A stretch of DNA of 13,553 nucleotides from an uncultured Ruminococcus sp. (GTDB lineage Bacteria > Bacillota > Clostridia > Oscillospirales > Ruminococcaceae): assembly GCA_946537565.1 (NCBI GenBank), contig CAMNFW010000032.1, positions 1-13,553 of the forward strand, read 5' to 3'. The translations under genes were made by a program, and so were the position numbers. Shown here one piece after another: positions 1-7,569 of the stretch (the first letter of the stretch is position 1; the number at the start of each line of letters is the position of its first letter). The notes under the pieces were generated by a model, which saw only the letters and a program-made list of their open reading frames with translations, was not told where the DNA came from and made no database searches.

Positions 1-2
1 GG

Positions 3-74
3 CTAAGGGTTATTACATCACTTGCCGAAGATGTATCGCTGTTCAGCCTGCTCTTCATTATTCTGTTCGGATAA
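3..74 (+). CDS. C-terminal end of an unassigned gene (partial)
   Basis: An open frame enters from the left edge and stops at TAA (72-74). The 23 visible residues have an acidic patch (LAEDV) followed by a hydrophobic tail (FSLLFIILFG). That is compatible with the last helix of a membrane protein, but it is too short to assign a family. Support is weak: the frame is simply open to the edge, and the sequence after the stop has no coding character. No clear terminator is visible after it. Confidence 0.3.
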   Translation, partial: LRVITSLAEDVSLFSLLFIILFG

Positions 75-278
75 TGTGCAATACAAGTAGTATTAGCAAA
101 CATAAAGCGAGAGGCTGTTCTGCTGCGGAAATGAGAGGTATCTGTTTCAGGTTCACGCTCCTCTGCTCACAAAGAAGTGTTGTCCGGTAAAGCAACTGGT
201 TCAGTGTTTTTATTTTTTACAATATATGTAAATGAATATGGTCTATTAAAAGTTTTGATGGACTATTATTACATCCGC

Positions 279-313
279 TGTCGATTGTTGTCGGCTTATG
301 TCGGAACGTGTCG
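279..313 (+). promoter_or_regulatory. Four tandem TGTCG repeats at 10-bp period (Spo0A-box-like)
   Basis: TGTCG occurs at 279, 289, 299 and 309, so the period is exactly 10 bp, one helical turn. The copies continue as A, G, G, G. The known Spo0A box is TGNCGAA, and Spo0A dimers bind head-to-tail boxes about 10 bp apart, so four copies could hold two dimers. The array lies about 40 bp upstream of the -35 element of the next promoter. A Spo0A-like protein is encoded in the same downstream gene group. The array and spacing are directly visible; the identity of the binding protein is inferred. The rest of 75-353 shows no convincing gene or structure. Confidence 0.5.
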
Positions 314-353
314 GAAAAAATATAAATTTTGGAAATATATTTTTGGAAAATAC

Positions 354-382
354 TTGCATTTTTCTTAATTTGATGTTATAAT
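354..382 (+). promoter_or_regulatory. Sigma-A promoter for the lipoprotein-purD gene group
   Basis: The sequence has TTGCAT (354-359), a 17-bp spacer and a perfect TATAAT (377-382). Transcription should start near 389, giving a leader of about 23 nt before the ATG at 412. The -35 is a weak match, which fits a promoter helped by an activator bound at the upstream repeats. Confidence 0.65.
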
Positions 383-411
383 AGTTTTGTAATATTGCTG
401 AGGTGATCGCA

Positions 412-1002
412 ATGAAGAAGATTTTCTCTGCACTGGCTTCACTTTTGTTGTTCGTGGGCTGTGTGCCTGATAATGCTGACTTCTCATCTTTTCTCGCAGA
501 AAAAAACGGATCGAATTCTTCTCAGCAGTCTGCTTCCGCCGAAGATGAATGGGTCAACGGAATCGTTGAGACTGATGATAATGGCGTGAGTACCTTTATT
601 TGCCCTGTCTTCTCAATTTCTGAGACAGGCAGCTGGAGTATATCATGTGCAGAAAGATATTACAAAAATGAGCATTATGTCTCTTTTACTAACACATCAA
701 CTCAACAGGGAAATGTTGCGGTAATAGCTTATACCGGCGACAAGAAGTCAAGTCCTTCTGAGCTGCTGGAAAAACAGGGTTTCGACATTCAGAATGCCCA
801 AAATACGACATTTCTCGGTTATGATGCTTTATATGTTACCAGTGAGGTAACTGCAAATAAATCCTACCGCACGGACTATTATGTTTTCGAGACAGATAAG
901 GCTGTATTTGAAGTCGGTGAATTTTTTTACCGTGACAGCTCTTTCTATGAAAATGACAAGGGTTCAGCGGAGCTTTTACTCAGTGGCATTGAAGTTTACT
1001 GA
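412..1002 (+). CDS. Predicted small lipoprotein, unknown function
   Basis: This 196-residue protein begins MKKIFSALASLLLFVGC, a basic n-region, a short hydrophobic core and a lipobox (FVGC). Cys17 is the expected lipidated residue, so the protein should sit on the outer face of the membrane. After a Ser/Asn-rich linker (about 25-50), the rest (about 55-196) is a polar, probably beta-rich domain rich in aromatic and Thr residues. I recognise no family. The ATG at 412 is preferred over the in-frame GTG at 403 because GAGGTGAT lies just upstream of the ATG and the signal peptide begins there. It is the first gene after the promoter and is followed 19 bp later by purD. Confidence 0.75.
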   Translation: MKKIFSALASLLLFVGCVPDNADFSSFLAEKNGSNSSQQSASAEDEWVNGIVETDDNGVSTFICPVFSISETGSWSISCAERYYKNEHYVSFTNTSTQQGNVAVIAYTGDKKSSPSELLEKQGFDIQNAQNTTFLGYDALYVTSEVTANKSYRTDYYVFETDKAVFEVGEFFYRDSSFYENDKGSAELLLSGIEVY

Positions 1003-1021
1003 GTACATTCGGAGGTTTTAA

Positions 1022-2308
1022 ATGGATAAGGTTCTGGTTGTTGGCGGCGGTGGCCGTGAACACGCTATCATTACGAAGCTGGCGGAAAGCCCGCTTATCG
1101 AAAAATTATACTGTACTCCCGGCAACGGCGGTATTTCTAAATATGCAGAGTGTTTCGGCGTAGGAGCAACAGATATAGATGGTGTTGTTCAGCTGGCAAA
1201 ACAGCTTCAGCCGGACATGGTTGTGGTCGCCCCAGACGACCCCTTAGTTATGGGTATGGTGGACAGGCTCAGGGCGGAAGGCTTCAGAACCTTCGGACCT
1301 GTTGCTGATGCCGCTATAATAGAAGGTTCCAAGGTTTTCTCCAAGGAGCTTATGAAAAAATTTAATATTCCTACTGCTTACTATGAAGTGTTTACGGAAA
1401 GCGAAAAAGCTATCAATTATCTCAAACAGCAAGACAGCTATCCGGCAGTTATCAAAGCAGATGGTCTCGCCCTCGGAAAAGGTGTTATAATAGCACAAAA
1501 TGAAGAAGAAGCGATCAAAGCAGTCCACGATATGATCGATGAACTGAAATTCGGTAAAAGCAGCGCAAGAATTGTTATCGAAGAATTTTTAACAGGACCA
1601 GAAGTCTCAGTACTTTCCTTCACAGACGGAAATACTATCGTTCCAATGATATCGTCTATGGATCACAAACGTGCCCTGGACGGTGATCAGGGCCTAAATA
1701 CCGGCGGCATGGGTACGGTTTCCCCGAATCCATACTATACCGAGGATATTGCAAAGGAGTGCATGGAAAAAATTTTCCTGCCCACTGTCAGTGCTATGAA
1801 AGCTGAGGGCAGGACATTTGAAGGCTGTTTGTATTTCGGTCTTATGCTAACTCCGAAGGGTCCGAAGGTTATTGAGTACAATTGCCGTTTTGGCGACCCG
1901 GAAACTCAGGTTGTACTTCCTATGCTGGATGCTGATCTTTATGAGATCTTCAATGCGATCTATGACCACAAGCTTGATCAGGTTGATATCAAGTGGCATG
2001 AAGGCAGCTGTGCGTGTGTTGTAATGGCAAGCGGCGGCTATCCTGAAAGCTATCCGAAGGGTATTCCTATGGAAGGCTTTGACGATATGGGACAGGTTGA
2101 AGGCTGTTTTGTTTATCATGCCGGTACTAAGCTCGATGACGAGGGCAGATTCCTTACTAACGGCGGCAGAGTTATTGGTGTCACCGCTAAGGGAAGCACT
2201 CTCAGAGAAGCACTGGATACAGCTTACAAGGGCGTTGATAAGATCAGCTTTGAAGGCGCTCATTTCAGAAAAGACATTGGTCAGAGAGCGCTTAAGGCTC
2301 TTAACTAA
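1022..2308 (+). CDS. purD: Phosphoribosylamine-glycine ligase (GAR synthetase)
   Basis: PurD catalyses ATP-dependent joining of glycine to 5-phosphoribosylamine, the second step of de novo purine synthesis, in the cytoplasm. The 428-residue length is normal. Family motifs appear in order: the N-domain loop VVGGGGREHAI (about 6-16) and PGNGG (about 33-37), the ATP-grasp stretch KADGLALGKG (about 145-154), EEFLTGPEVS (about 187-196), DHKRALDGDQGLNTGGMGT (about 214-232), the metal-binding FGDPETQ (about 290-296), and the C-terminal NGGRVIGV. Start: ATG preceded by GGAGG. No other pur gene is in the window, so it is separated from the purine operon here and instead sits with a lipoprotein, a membrane protein and a regulator-like protein. 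Confidence 0.97.
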   Translation: MDKVLVVGGGGREHAIITKLAESPLIEKLYCTPGNGGISKYAECFGVGATDIDGVVQLAKQLQPDMVVVAPDDPLVMGMVDRLRAEGFRTFGPVADAAIIEGSKVFSKELMKKFNIPTAYYEVFTESEKAINYLKQQDSYPAVIKADGLALGKGVIIAQNEEEAIKAVHDMIDELKFGKSSARIVIEEFLTGPEVSVLSFTDGNTIVPMISSMDHKRALDGDQGLNTGGMGTVSPNPYYTEDIAKECMEKIFLPTVSAMKAEGRTFEGCLYFGLMLTPKGPKVIEYNCRFGDPETQVVLPMLDADLYEIFNAIYDHKLDQVDIKWHEGSCACVVMASGGYPESYPKGIPMEGFDDMGQVEGCFVYHAGTKLDDEGRFLTNGGRVIGVTAKGSTLREALDTAYKGVDKISFEGAHFRKDIGQRALKALN

Positions 2309-2317
2309 GGTTTCGTC

Positions 2318-2935
2318 ATGCACGAGAAACTGACCAGAGGACTCCAGCTGGGTTTCATCGGAAATCTCCTGTTTATAATTTTTGGTTTGATCTGCGCTGT
2401 ATACTACGCCACTTTTGACGGTGAATCCATTCACTCTCAGGTGCTTGAAGCTGTGGCTTATTTCACAGAGTGTATGGGATTTGTTCTTCTGGTTATAGCT
2501 GATGTTCTTATGATCACCAGCATGAGAGCAAGAAAGATCATGAAGATCCTGTTCTCATTATATATAGCTCTTGAAGTTACAATGATGATACTTGAGCTGA
2601 ATTTCGGAGGCTGGGAGTTCTATAGACCCTATTCTCTGGCATTGGCAATAGTTCATTCAGTTGTATCGGCAGCGGTATGTTTCTCCTTCTTACAGCTTGA
2701 CGCAAAAAAAACCAAGCTCGAACTTGCAGTGATAATATGTGTTGCAATTATCCTTTTTGGAATGTTCGGCAACATAATGGGGATCAGAGTATATTTCAGT
2801 ATTGCTTTCAATGCAGTCAGCTTCAGTGTTCTGTTCTTCATGATACTCAGGCTGTTGAAAATTGAAGAGATCGAGATAGACTGTTTCGGAGACAAAGAAC
2901 GTGAACAAGGTTTCAAGAGTACGTTTTTTGACTGA
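2318..2935 (+). CDS. Six-helix integral membrane protein, unknown function
   Basis: The protein has 205 residues and about six hydrophobic segments (roughly 11-31, 48-70, 73-95, 103-126, 133-152, 156-180). It has a short basic N-terminus and a charged cytoplasmic-type tail (about 182-205). Basic residues between helices 2 and 3 (RARK) suggest an inside loop. It starts 9 bp after the purD stop with only a weak ribosome site (AAGG), consistent with translational coupling. I recognise no family. The regulator-like gene follows 21 bp later, so a membrane sensor or partner role is possible but unproven. Confidence 0.75.
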   Translation: MHEKLTRGLQLGFIGNLLFIIFGLICAVYYATFDGESIHSQVLEAVAYFTECMGFVLLVIADVLMITSMRARKIMKILFSLYIALEVTMMILELNFGGWEFYRPYSLALAIVHSVVSAAVCFSFLQLDAKKTKLELAVIICVAIILFGMFGNIMGIRVYFSIAFNAVSFSVLFFMILRLLKIEEIEIDCFGDKEREQGFKSTFFD

Positions 2936-2956
2936 ACGCAGTTAAGTTGACTTAAA

Positions 2957-3646
2957 ATGTCACTCCGGTTTCTAATTGGCGATAATCTGTTTGGATTCGG
3001 AAGACAGCTCAGCGATTGTCTTTCAGTTTTTGAAATAAATTCAGTTTGTACTGATAATATGATAGCAAGTTTTACTGAAAAGCTTTTATCTGAAAGTTAT
3101 GATGGTATAATAATCTCCGCTTCTTCTCAAAGAGCGGAGATTTTTGATTATGTGGCAAAGCTTAAAAATGATTACCCGGAAATGCTGATTTTCATTCTTC
3201 TGTACAGCGGAAACAGCGTGATCAGAGAAACTTTCATCAGCTGCGGAGTTGACCGGGTAATGGTAATGCCGATGCTTGTAACTGAAATAACATCACGAGT
3301 GCTAAGGGTGCTGTACGATTCCGGAAAAGGTACTGCTGATCCAGATGTGGCGGAATTTATGCTGGAAACCGGACTGAGCTGGCGGTCTGACAGCTTCAGG
3401 TATCTTTGCAGTGCAATCGAGATATACCTGAAGAATCCGGAATGTGAAAAAAATATAAGCAAAGAGGTATACACAAGGGTGGCAAAGATCGTTGAAACCA
3501 CTCCTTATGCGGTGGAAAAAAGTATCCGCAAAAGTCTTAGCCGCTGCACTGTCAGAGGCTTTGACGGAAAACAAACAAATGCTAAATTTATAAAGGCAGC
3601 TGCTTCCATTATCACTGATAGAAAAAGACGTTGTGATTATTGGTAA
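2957..3646 (+). CDS. Spo0A-like regulator with degenerate receiver domain
   Basis: The 229-residue protein has two parts. The C-terminal half (about 130-225) follows the layout of the Spo0A DNA-binding domain: a TGLSWRSDSFRYLCSAI helix region, then ISKEVYTRVAKIVETTPYAV with EKSIRKSL, comparable to Spo0A ITKxLYPxIAK...VERAIRxAI, then KQTNAKFI, comparable to Spo0A KPTNSEFI. The N-terminal half (about 3-120) has the alternating strand/helix pattern of a receiver, but only one acidic residue remains at the beta-1 end (D9). The phospho-acceptor position after YDGIII is Ser/Ala, and the usual Lys-Pro after strand 5 is Met-Pro (M104, P105). It is therefore probably not controlled by phosphorylation. 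No good ribosome site precedes the ATG, so translation may be weak or coupled. Family placement is by eye. Confidence 0.65.
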   Translation: MSLRFLIGDNLFGFGRQLSDCLSVFEINSVCTDNMIASFTEKLLSESYDGIIISASSQRAEIFDYVAKLKNDYPEMLIFILLYSGNSVIRETFISCGVDRVMVMPMLVTEITSRVLRVLYDSGKGTADPDVAEFMLETGLSWRSDSFRYLCSAIEIYLKNPECEKNISKEVYTRVAKIVETTPYAVEKSIRKSLSRCTVRGFDGKQTNAKFIKAAASIITDRKRRCDYW

Positions 3647-3671
3647 AGCCGCATTTTTTTTGAGCAAATTT

Positions 3672-3700
3672 AAAAATCACTGACCGGGAACGGCGGTCAG
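3672..3700 (-). terminator. Rho-independent terminator of recG
   Basis: On the minus strand, CTGACCG (rc of 3694-3700) and CGGTCAG (rc of 3680-3686) form a 7-bp GC-rich stem around a 7-nt loop, followed by TGATTTTT. The stem overlaps the recG stop codon. The converging gene on the other strand ends at 3646; I see no equally good terminator for it. Confidence 0.7.
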
Positions 3701-5733
3701 CCGATTATATCCTTGCTGAAAAGACGCAGAATGTCCATTTTCAAGGCTGAATTTTTTTTCAGGGAGAGGTTCGGGTCCTCTTCAAGTATCTCACGGGCAC
3801 AGACCTGAGCCCGGTTCATAAGCTCCATATTGCAGGCAATGTCAGCTATTTTAAGCGGCGGAAGTCCGTGCTGGGCATTTCCGAAGAAATCACCGGGACC
3901 ACGCATTTTCAGGTCTTCCTCGGAAATTTTGAAGCCATCGGAGGTGGAGGACATAATTTTCATTCGCCTGATACATTCATCAGTGGTGTTATCGGTTATG
4001 AGAATGCAGCTGCTTTCAAACTCGCCTCGTCCGACTCTGCCTCTCAGCTGGTGGAGCTGAGAAAGTCCGAAGCGCTCAGCGTTCTCGATAACCATAACGA
4101 CGGCATTGGGAACGTCCACACCGACCTCGACAACGGTCGTGCAGATGAGTACCTGAATCTCGCCGCTGTGGAATTTTTCCATGACCTTATCTTTTTCAGC
4201 CGCCTTCATTTTACCGTGGAGGAGAGCGGTAGTGCAGCCTTTGAGGTCATTGGCAGCAGCTTCTTCAGCGTAAGATTTTACGGCATGAAGGTCACTTTCG
4301 CTGTCCTCGATCATTGGACACACCACATAAGCCTGTCTGCCTTCGCTGAGCCTGTCACGGACAAAGCTAAAGACTCTCCGGCGGAGCTTACCGGTGACAG
4401 CATAGGTTTTGACAGGTTTTCTGCCTTTAGGAAGTTCAGTGATAGCGGAGATATCAAGGTCGCCGTAGATTATCAGCGCAAGGGTACGGGGTATAGGAGT
4501 TGCGCTCATAACGAGTTTATGGGGAGAATCGCCTTTTTCAGCCAGAGCAGCACGCTGGGCAACACCAAAACGGTGCTGTTCATCAGTAATGACCAGACCA
4601 AGCGAACGGTATTCCACATCTTTTTGAATGACGGCATGGGTGCCGACAATAACATCATATTCACCGGCTGCGATCTTCTCACGAAGGGCAGCTTTTTTCT
4701 TTGCAGTCACCGAGCCTGTCAGCAGACATACTCTCACGCCGAAGGGTTCAAGAAAACCCGAAAGGGTCCTGAAATGCTGAGCTGCAAGAATTTCCGTGGG
4801 AGCCATAAGAGCTGACTGTATGCCATTTCTTGCAGCAAAACAGCAGGCAGCCGCAGCCACAACGGTTTTGCCGCTGCCCACATCGCCCTGCAAAAGCCTG
4901 TTCATAGGCACATTTTTGCAAAGGTCACAGAGAATATCATCGACTGCACTGCGCTGACCCTGAGTAAGCTCAAAGGGCAGACCGTTCAGCATATCATCAA
5001 CGGAGATATTTTTATCAAGCTGAAAGGCAGTGCTTTTACGGCTGCGTTTTTTCATCAGGGACATACCCAGCTGTAGCTTAAGCAGCTCATCGAAAGCCAG
5101 ACGCTGACGTGAAAGCTCCGCAGCGGTTTCGCTTTCCGGGAAGTGGATATTTCTCAGGGCATACATGAGGGGACAGAGGTTATATTTTCTGAGGATATTA
5201 TCCGGCAGGGTCTCGAAGGGAGTTCGCTCCATAATATCGAGAGCCTGTTTCATATTCTGTCTTACCATATTGACAGACAAGCCCTGAGTGAGGGGATATT
5301 TTGGCTGTATAAGGACATTTTCGTCAGCTCTGATAAAGACCGGAGCAGAAATCTCTTTACGGAGGAAGGAGCCTGTGACCTTGCCGTACATATAGTAGCA
5401 AACGCCCTCCTGCATAGACTGAAAGCCGTAGACGTTATTGTAGACCACAATGAGGATATCGTCGATACCGTCGGTGGCAGCGGCTTTGCAGATGACGAGA
5501 CCGCCTTTGATACGCTGGAGGGGGAGTTTTTTTGTAATAGTCAGTTTCAGGACATTGTACTCATTAAGCACAGCCTGCTGGACAGGCACATAGGTGCGAA
5601 AATCCAGGTAATCACGGGGAATGTGATAAATAAGCTCATAGGGTGAGGTTATGCCGAGTCTGCGGTATTTTTCGCCTCGTGCTTTTCCGACGCCCTTGAG
5701 ATATTCAATTTCACTGAAAAGATTAGCAGCCAT
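3697..5733 (-). CDS. recG: ATP-dependent DNA helicase RecG
   Basis: RecG is a double-strand DNA translocase that remodels stalled forks and Holliday junctions. The 678-residue length is typical. The N-terminal wedge/OB domain covers about 1-230. The helicase core follows: GDVGSGKT Walker A (about 283-290), APTEIL (about 311-316), DEQH (about 384-387), SATPIPRT (about 410-417), and the RecG-typical QLRGRVGRG (about 562-570). The conserved GPGDFFGNAQHGLP block is at about 613-626. Start: ATG with AGGAAGTGAG upstream. It reads in the same direction as the phage cluster but has its own consensus promoter and is separated from the cluster by a terminator, so it is a host gene that happens to flank the cluster, or whose promoter was kept when the cluster inserted. 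Confidence 0.98.
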   Translation of the reverse strand: MAANLFSEIEYLKGVGKARGEKYRRLGITSPYELIYHIPRDYLDFRTYVPVQQAVLNEYNVLKLTITKKLPLQRIKGGLVICKAAATDGIDDILIVVYNNVYGFQSMQEGVCYYMYGKVTGSFLRKEISAPVFIRADENVLIQPKYPLTQGLSVNMVRQNMKQALDIMERTPFETLPDNILRKYNLCPLMYALRNIHFPESETAAELSRQRLAFDELLKLQLGMSLMKKRSRKSTAFQLDKNISVDDMLNGLPFELTQGQRSAVDDILCDLCKNVPMNRLLQGDVGSGKTVVAAAACCFAARNGIQSALMAPTEILAAQHFRTLSGFLEPFGVRVCLLTGSVTAKKKAALREKIAAGEYDVIVGTHAVIQKDVEYRSLGLVITDEQHRFGVAQRAALAEKGDSPHKLVMSATPIPRTLALIIYGDLDISAITELPKGRKPVKTYAVTGKLRRRVFSFVRDRLSEGRQAYVVCPMIEDSESDLHAVKSYAEEAAANDLKGCTTALLHGKMKAAEKDKVMEKFHSGEIQVLICTTVVEVGVDVPNAVVMVIENAERFGLSQLHQLRGRVGRGEFESSCILITDNTTDECIRRMKIMSSTSDGFKISEEDLKMRGPGDFFGNAQHGLPPLKIADIACNMELMNRAQVCAREILEEDPNLSLKKNSALKMDILRLFSKDIIG

Positions 5734-5748
5734 GCTCTCACTTCCTGC

Positions 5749-5780
5749 AAAAAAAATGATGTACCGGTTGGCACATCATT
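5749..5780 (-). terminator. Terminator at the end of the phage-derived cluster
   Basis: On the minus strand, AATGATGTGCC pairs with GGTACATCATT (11 bp including one G-U) around an AACC loop and runs into a T8 tract. The G-U becomes an A-C mismatch on the plus strand, so the minus orientation is favoured. It lies about 80 bp after the last cluster gene and 16 bp before the recG ATG. Its 5' arm overlaps the likely start of recG transcription. Confidence 0.85.
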
Positions 5781-5809
5781 ATTATATATCATTTAAAAAA
5801 ATATGTCAA
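5781..5809 (-). promoter_or_regulatory. Consensus sigma-A promoter of recG
   Basis: On the minus strand the sequence is a perfect TTGACA (rc of 5804-5809), a 17-bp spacer and a perfect TATAAT (rc of 5781-5786). Transcription would start near 5774-5776, inside the 5' arm of the terminator hairpin. recG transcripts would then lack most of that arm and escape termination. Confidence 0.85.
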
Positions 5810-5857
5810 TAGCCTGAAAACAATTGTACGGAGATCAATTCCTGTTTCTGGAAAAGG

Positions 5858-6763
5858 CTAAAGATAAATACCCACAGCGGTGGTTATTCCGTTATTGGAG
5901 CCGGAGATATCAATAGAAGAGACAGAGCCGGAGCAGCCGGGAGCGGAAGCGTTGTCATAAAGCTCCTCACCCTTGAAGCCGGAGTAGGTAAAGATCTCTT
6001 TTTTCCAGGCTCTTGACGCAATAGTGTCATAGAAATATAAAGCTTCCTGGGGGTTATAGAGGAAGCGTTTGTCCAGTTCAGAGTACTGGTGGCGGACGAT
6101 GCCTCGGTTTCTGACGGCGGTGTTGGTATAATCGAAGGTGCCGTAATTACCGTCGATATCCTCCATATGGAAGTCACTGATAAGCCGGGTGGTCGTCATA
6201 AGCTTTTCACTGGAGAGCAGTTCACTGCTGGTGTAGGCGAAAGAAGCCGGAGAATCCGGAGCGCTTAGCATAACGCAGTTAGTGCCGGAGATATAGGGAT
6301 AGCGTTTATAGAGCTTGTAGGCGAGGGCGGAGATGCCGTCCCACATAGACGAGCCGTATTTAATATAGATATAGTTGCTGGAATCGGAGCTGTCCTCATG
6401 GGTGACATAGGGGATATGGATATAGCTGTCCATGAGACTGTTCACGGAGACATTCATGATGAAGCCGGGCTGGATCTGGTTTTGCATAAGCTGGGCGGTG
6501 AAGCCTCTGGAAGCGAGGGAGCTGAGATAGACACTGCCTTTATGAACAGTGGAGAGGGAGTCGATAAGACCGTGGTGGATAAGCTTCTGATCCACATAGA
6601 AATAAATTTCGGAGAAATCAGCCGGTTCATGGTTTTCGGAAACGAACCGAACCTTAAGCTGAGTATAGGGCTGATAGATCTCTTTAAAAAAACGGAAGCT
6701 GAGGATATCGGAATATTCCGACAGGGTACCGTCAAGCTTTTTAAGGCGGAGCTTAGCGTTCAC
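5858..6763 (-). CDS. Putative phage baseplate hub protein (XkdQ / gpD / gp27-like)
   Basis: This 301-residue protein resembles, by layout, the hub proteins of contractile tails. An N-terminal beta domain (about 1-90) includes the typical pattern of a strand pair ending in HHGLIDS, then a PGFIMNVSVNSLM helix start. A middle part has IYIKYGSSMWDGISALAYKLY followed by PYISGTNCVML, similar to the W..i..l..k pattern of XkdQ-type proteins. The C-terminal part is Ser/Gly-rich. The start is GTG, overlapping the previous TAG by one base, with GAGGTGA upstream. It is the last gene before the terminator. Tail-tube, tape-measure and baseplate-wedge genes normally near it are absent. Assignment is from pattern memory, not a search. 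Confidence 0.5.
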   Translation of the reverse strand: MNAKLRLKKLDGTLSEYSDILSFRFFKEIYQPYTQLKVRFVSENHEPADFSEIYFYVDQKLIHHGLIDSLSTVHKGSVYLSSLASRGFTAQLMQNQIQPGFIMNVSVNSLMDSYIHIPYVTHEDSSDSSNYIYIKYGSSMWDGISALAYKLYKRYPYISGTNCVMLSAPDSPASFAYTSSELLSSEKLMTTTRLISDFHMEDIDGNYGTFDYTNTAVRNRGIVRHQYSELDKRFLYNPQEALYFYDTIASRAWKKEIFTYSGFKGEELYDNASAPGCSGSVSSIDISGSNNGITTAVGIYL

Positions 6764-7149
6764 TAAACAGTCACCTCTCTCTGGATATTATTTGTAGTTA
6801 TGAGGGTTACGGAGACTTTGACAAATTCCTCGCCGGAATCCTCAACGGAGAATCCAGCCACCCGGCAGCCGGTGAATTCAAGACCTCTGTAGCTGAATGC
6901 GATGCTGGAATTATTGCCGCCGATATTACCGATATAAGCGGCGAACAGCAGAGGGTCGTCCTCATCGTAAACTCTGCCGGTAAGGGTAATGCGGACGGCT
7001 TTTTTCTGGACATTGGTAATAAGGGAAGTGCCTGTAACAGAAGGCTGCTCAGCAAAAACAGTAACACCGGCAGCCTTGAAGCTTTCGCAGTAGAAGGTAT
7101 AACCTGCGATAGTTACAGGCACAGCTTCTCTGTTGTTAAAAGCGCTCAT
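6763..7149 (-). CDS. Small beta-rich phage tail/baseplate protein
   Basis: The protein has 128 residues, almost all predicted beta strand, with no signal peptide or membrane helix. It contains VPVTIAGYTFYCESFK near the start, RITLTGRVYDEDDP in the middle, and alternating Val/Thr strands to the end (VKVSVTLITTNN). In contractile-tail phages of Clostridia, small proteins of this kind often precede the hub gene, which is the position here. A role as tube or tube-initiator protein is an alternative. The ATG overlaps the upstream stop (ATGA) and has GGGAGG in front, so it is translationally coupled. Confidence 0.45.
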   Translation of the reverse strand: MSAFNNREAVPVTIAGYTFYCESFKAAGVTVFAEQPSVTGTSLITNVQKKAVRITLTGRVYDEDDPLLFAAYIGNIGGNNSSIAFSYRGLEFTGCRVAGFSVEDSGEEFVKVSVTLITTNNIQREVTV

Positions 7150-7556
7150 TGTTCCTCCCTTGATATTTTATGGATACCGCTGACGGAGATGACAGCGGTG
7201 AGGACGAGGCGGTTGATATTGGTATCATGTTTCAGTTTAAGCTCAGAGAGTGAGCAGGTAAGGCTGTGGATACTGAACAAAGCCGGCTCGATGAAGCTGT
7301 CGTAGTAGGAATAGAGCTTTTCAAAGCTGAGATTTTCCGGAGCAGTAACACTGACCTCAACGCTGGCTTTATAGGGCATGAAAATGGTATACTGTGAATA
7401 AATAGGGGAAAGGGTCTCGAAGGCTTTAGTACCGATGACGGTGTAAAAGCCATTGCCTTTGCGTTCAACAGGAGCGGCATCGAAGGCGGTGAAGACATTT
7501 TCCGCACCTTTCCGGCGGAGAGCGCCTTTAACGGTATCAAGGATTATCTTAAGCAT
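7146..7556 (-). CDS. Putative tail terminator / head-tail joining protein
   Basis: The 136-residue protein lies directly after the head-tail connector, the usual place of neck and tail-completion proteins. It begins with an amphipathic helix (LKIILDTVKGALRRKG). A beta strand block follows (KASVEVSVTAPENL), then a helix (FEKLYSYYDSFIEPAL), then further strands (RLVLTAVISVSG), an alpha/beta pattern compatible with tail terminators. ATG with AAAGGAGC upstream. The function is inferred mainly from position; I do not recognise a specific family. Confidence 0.45.
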   Translation of the reverse strand: MLKIILDTVKGALRRKGAENVFTAFDAAPVERKGNGFYTVIGTKAFETLSPIYSQYTIFMPYKASVEVSVTAPENLSFEKLYSYYDSFIEPALFSIHSLTCSLSELKLKHDTNINRLVLTAVISVSGIHKISREEQ

Positions 7557-7569
7557 AAAAAAGCTCCTT

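Noticed and set aside
177..368. A 63-codon plus-strand frame before the lipoprotein gene
   Set aside because: It runs through the TGTCG array and the -35 of the promoter, is very AT-rich near the end, and has no ribosome site or family resemblance.
3868..4815. A 315-codon open frame on the plus strand inside recG
   Set aside because: It lies wholly antisense to recG, whose helicase motifs are continuous; the translation has no recognisable domain and no credible ribosome site. It is a by-product of recG codon use.
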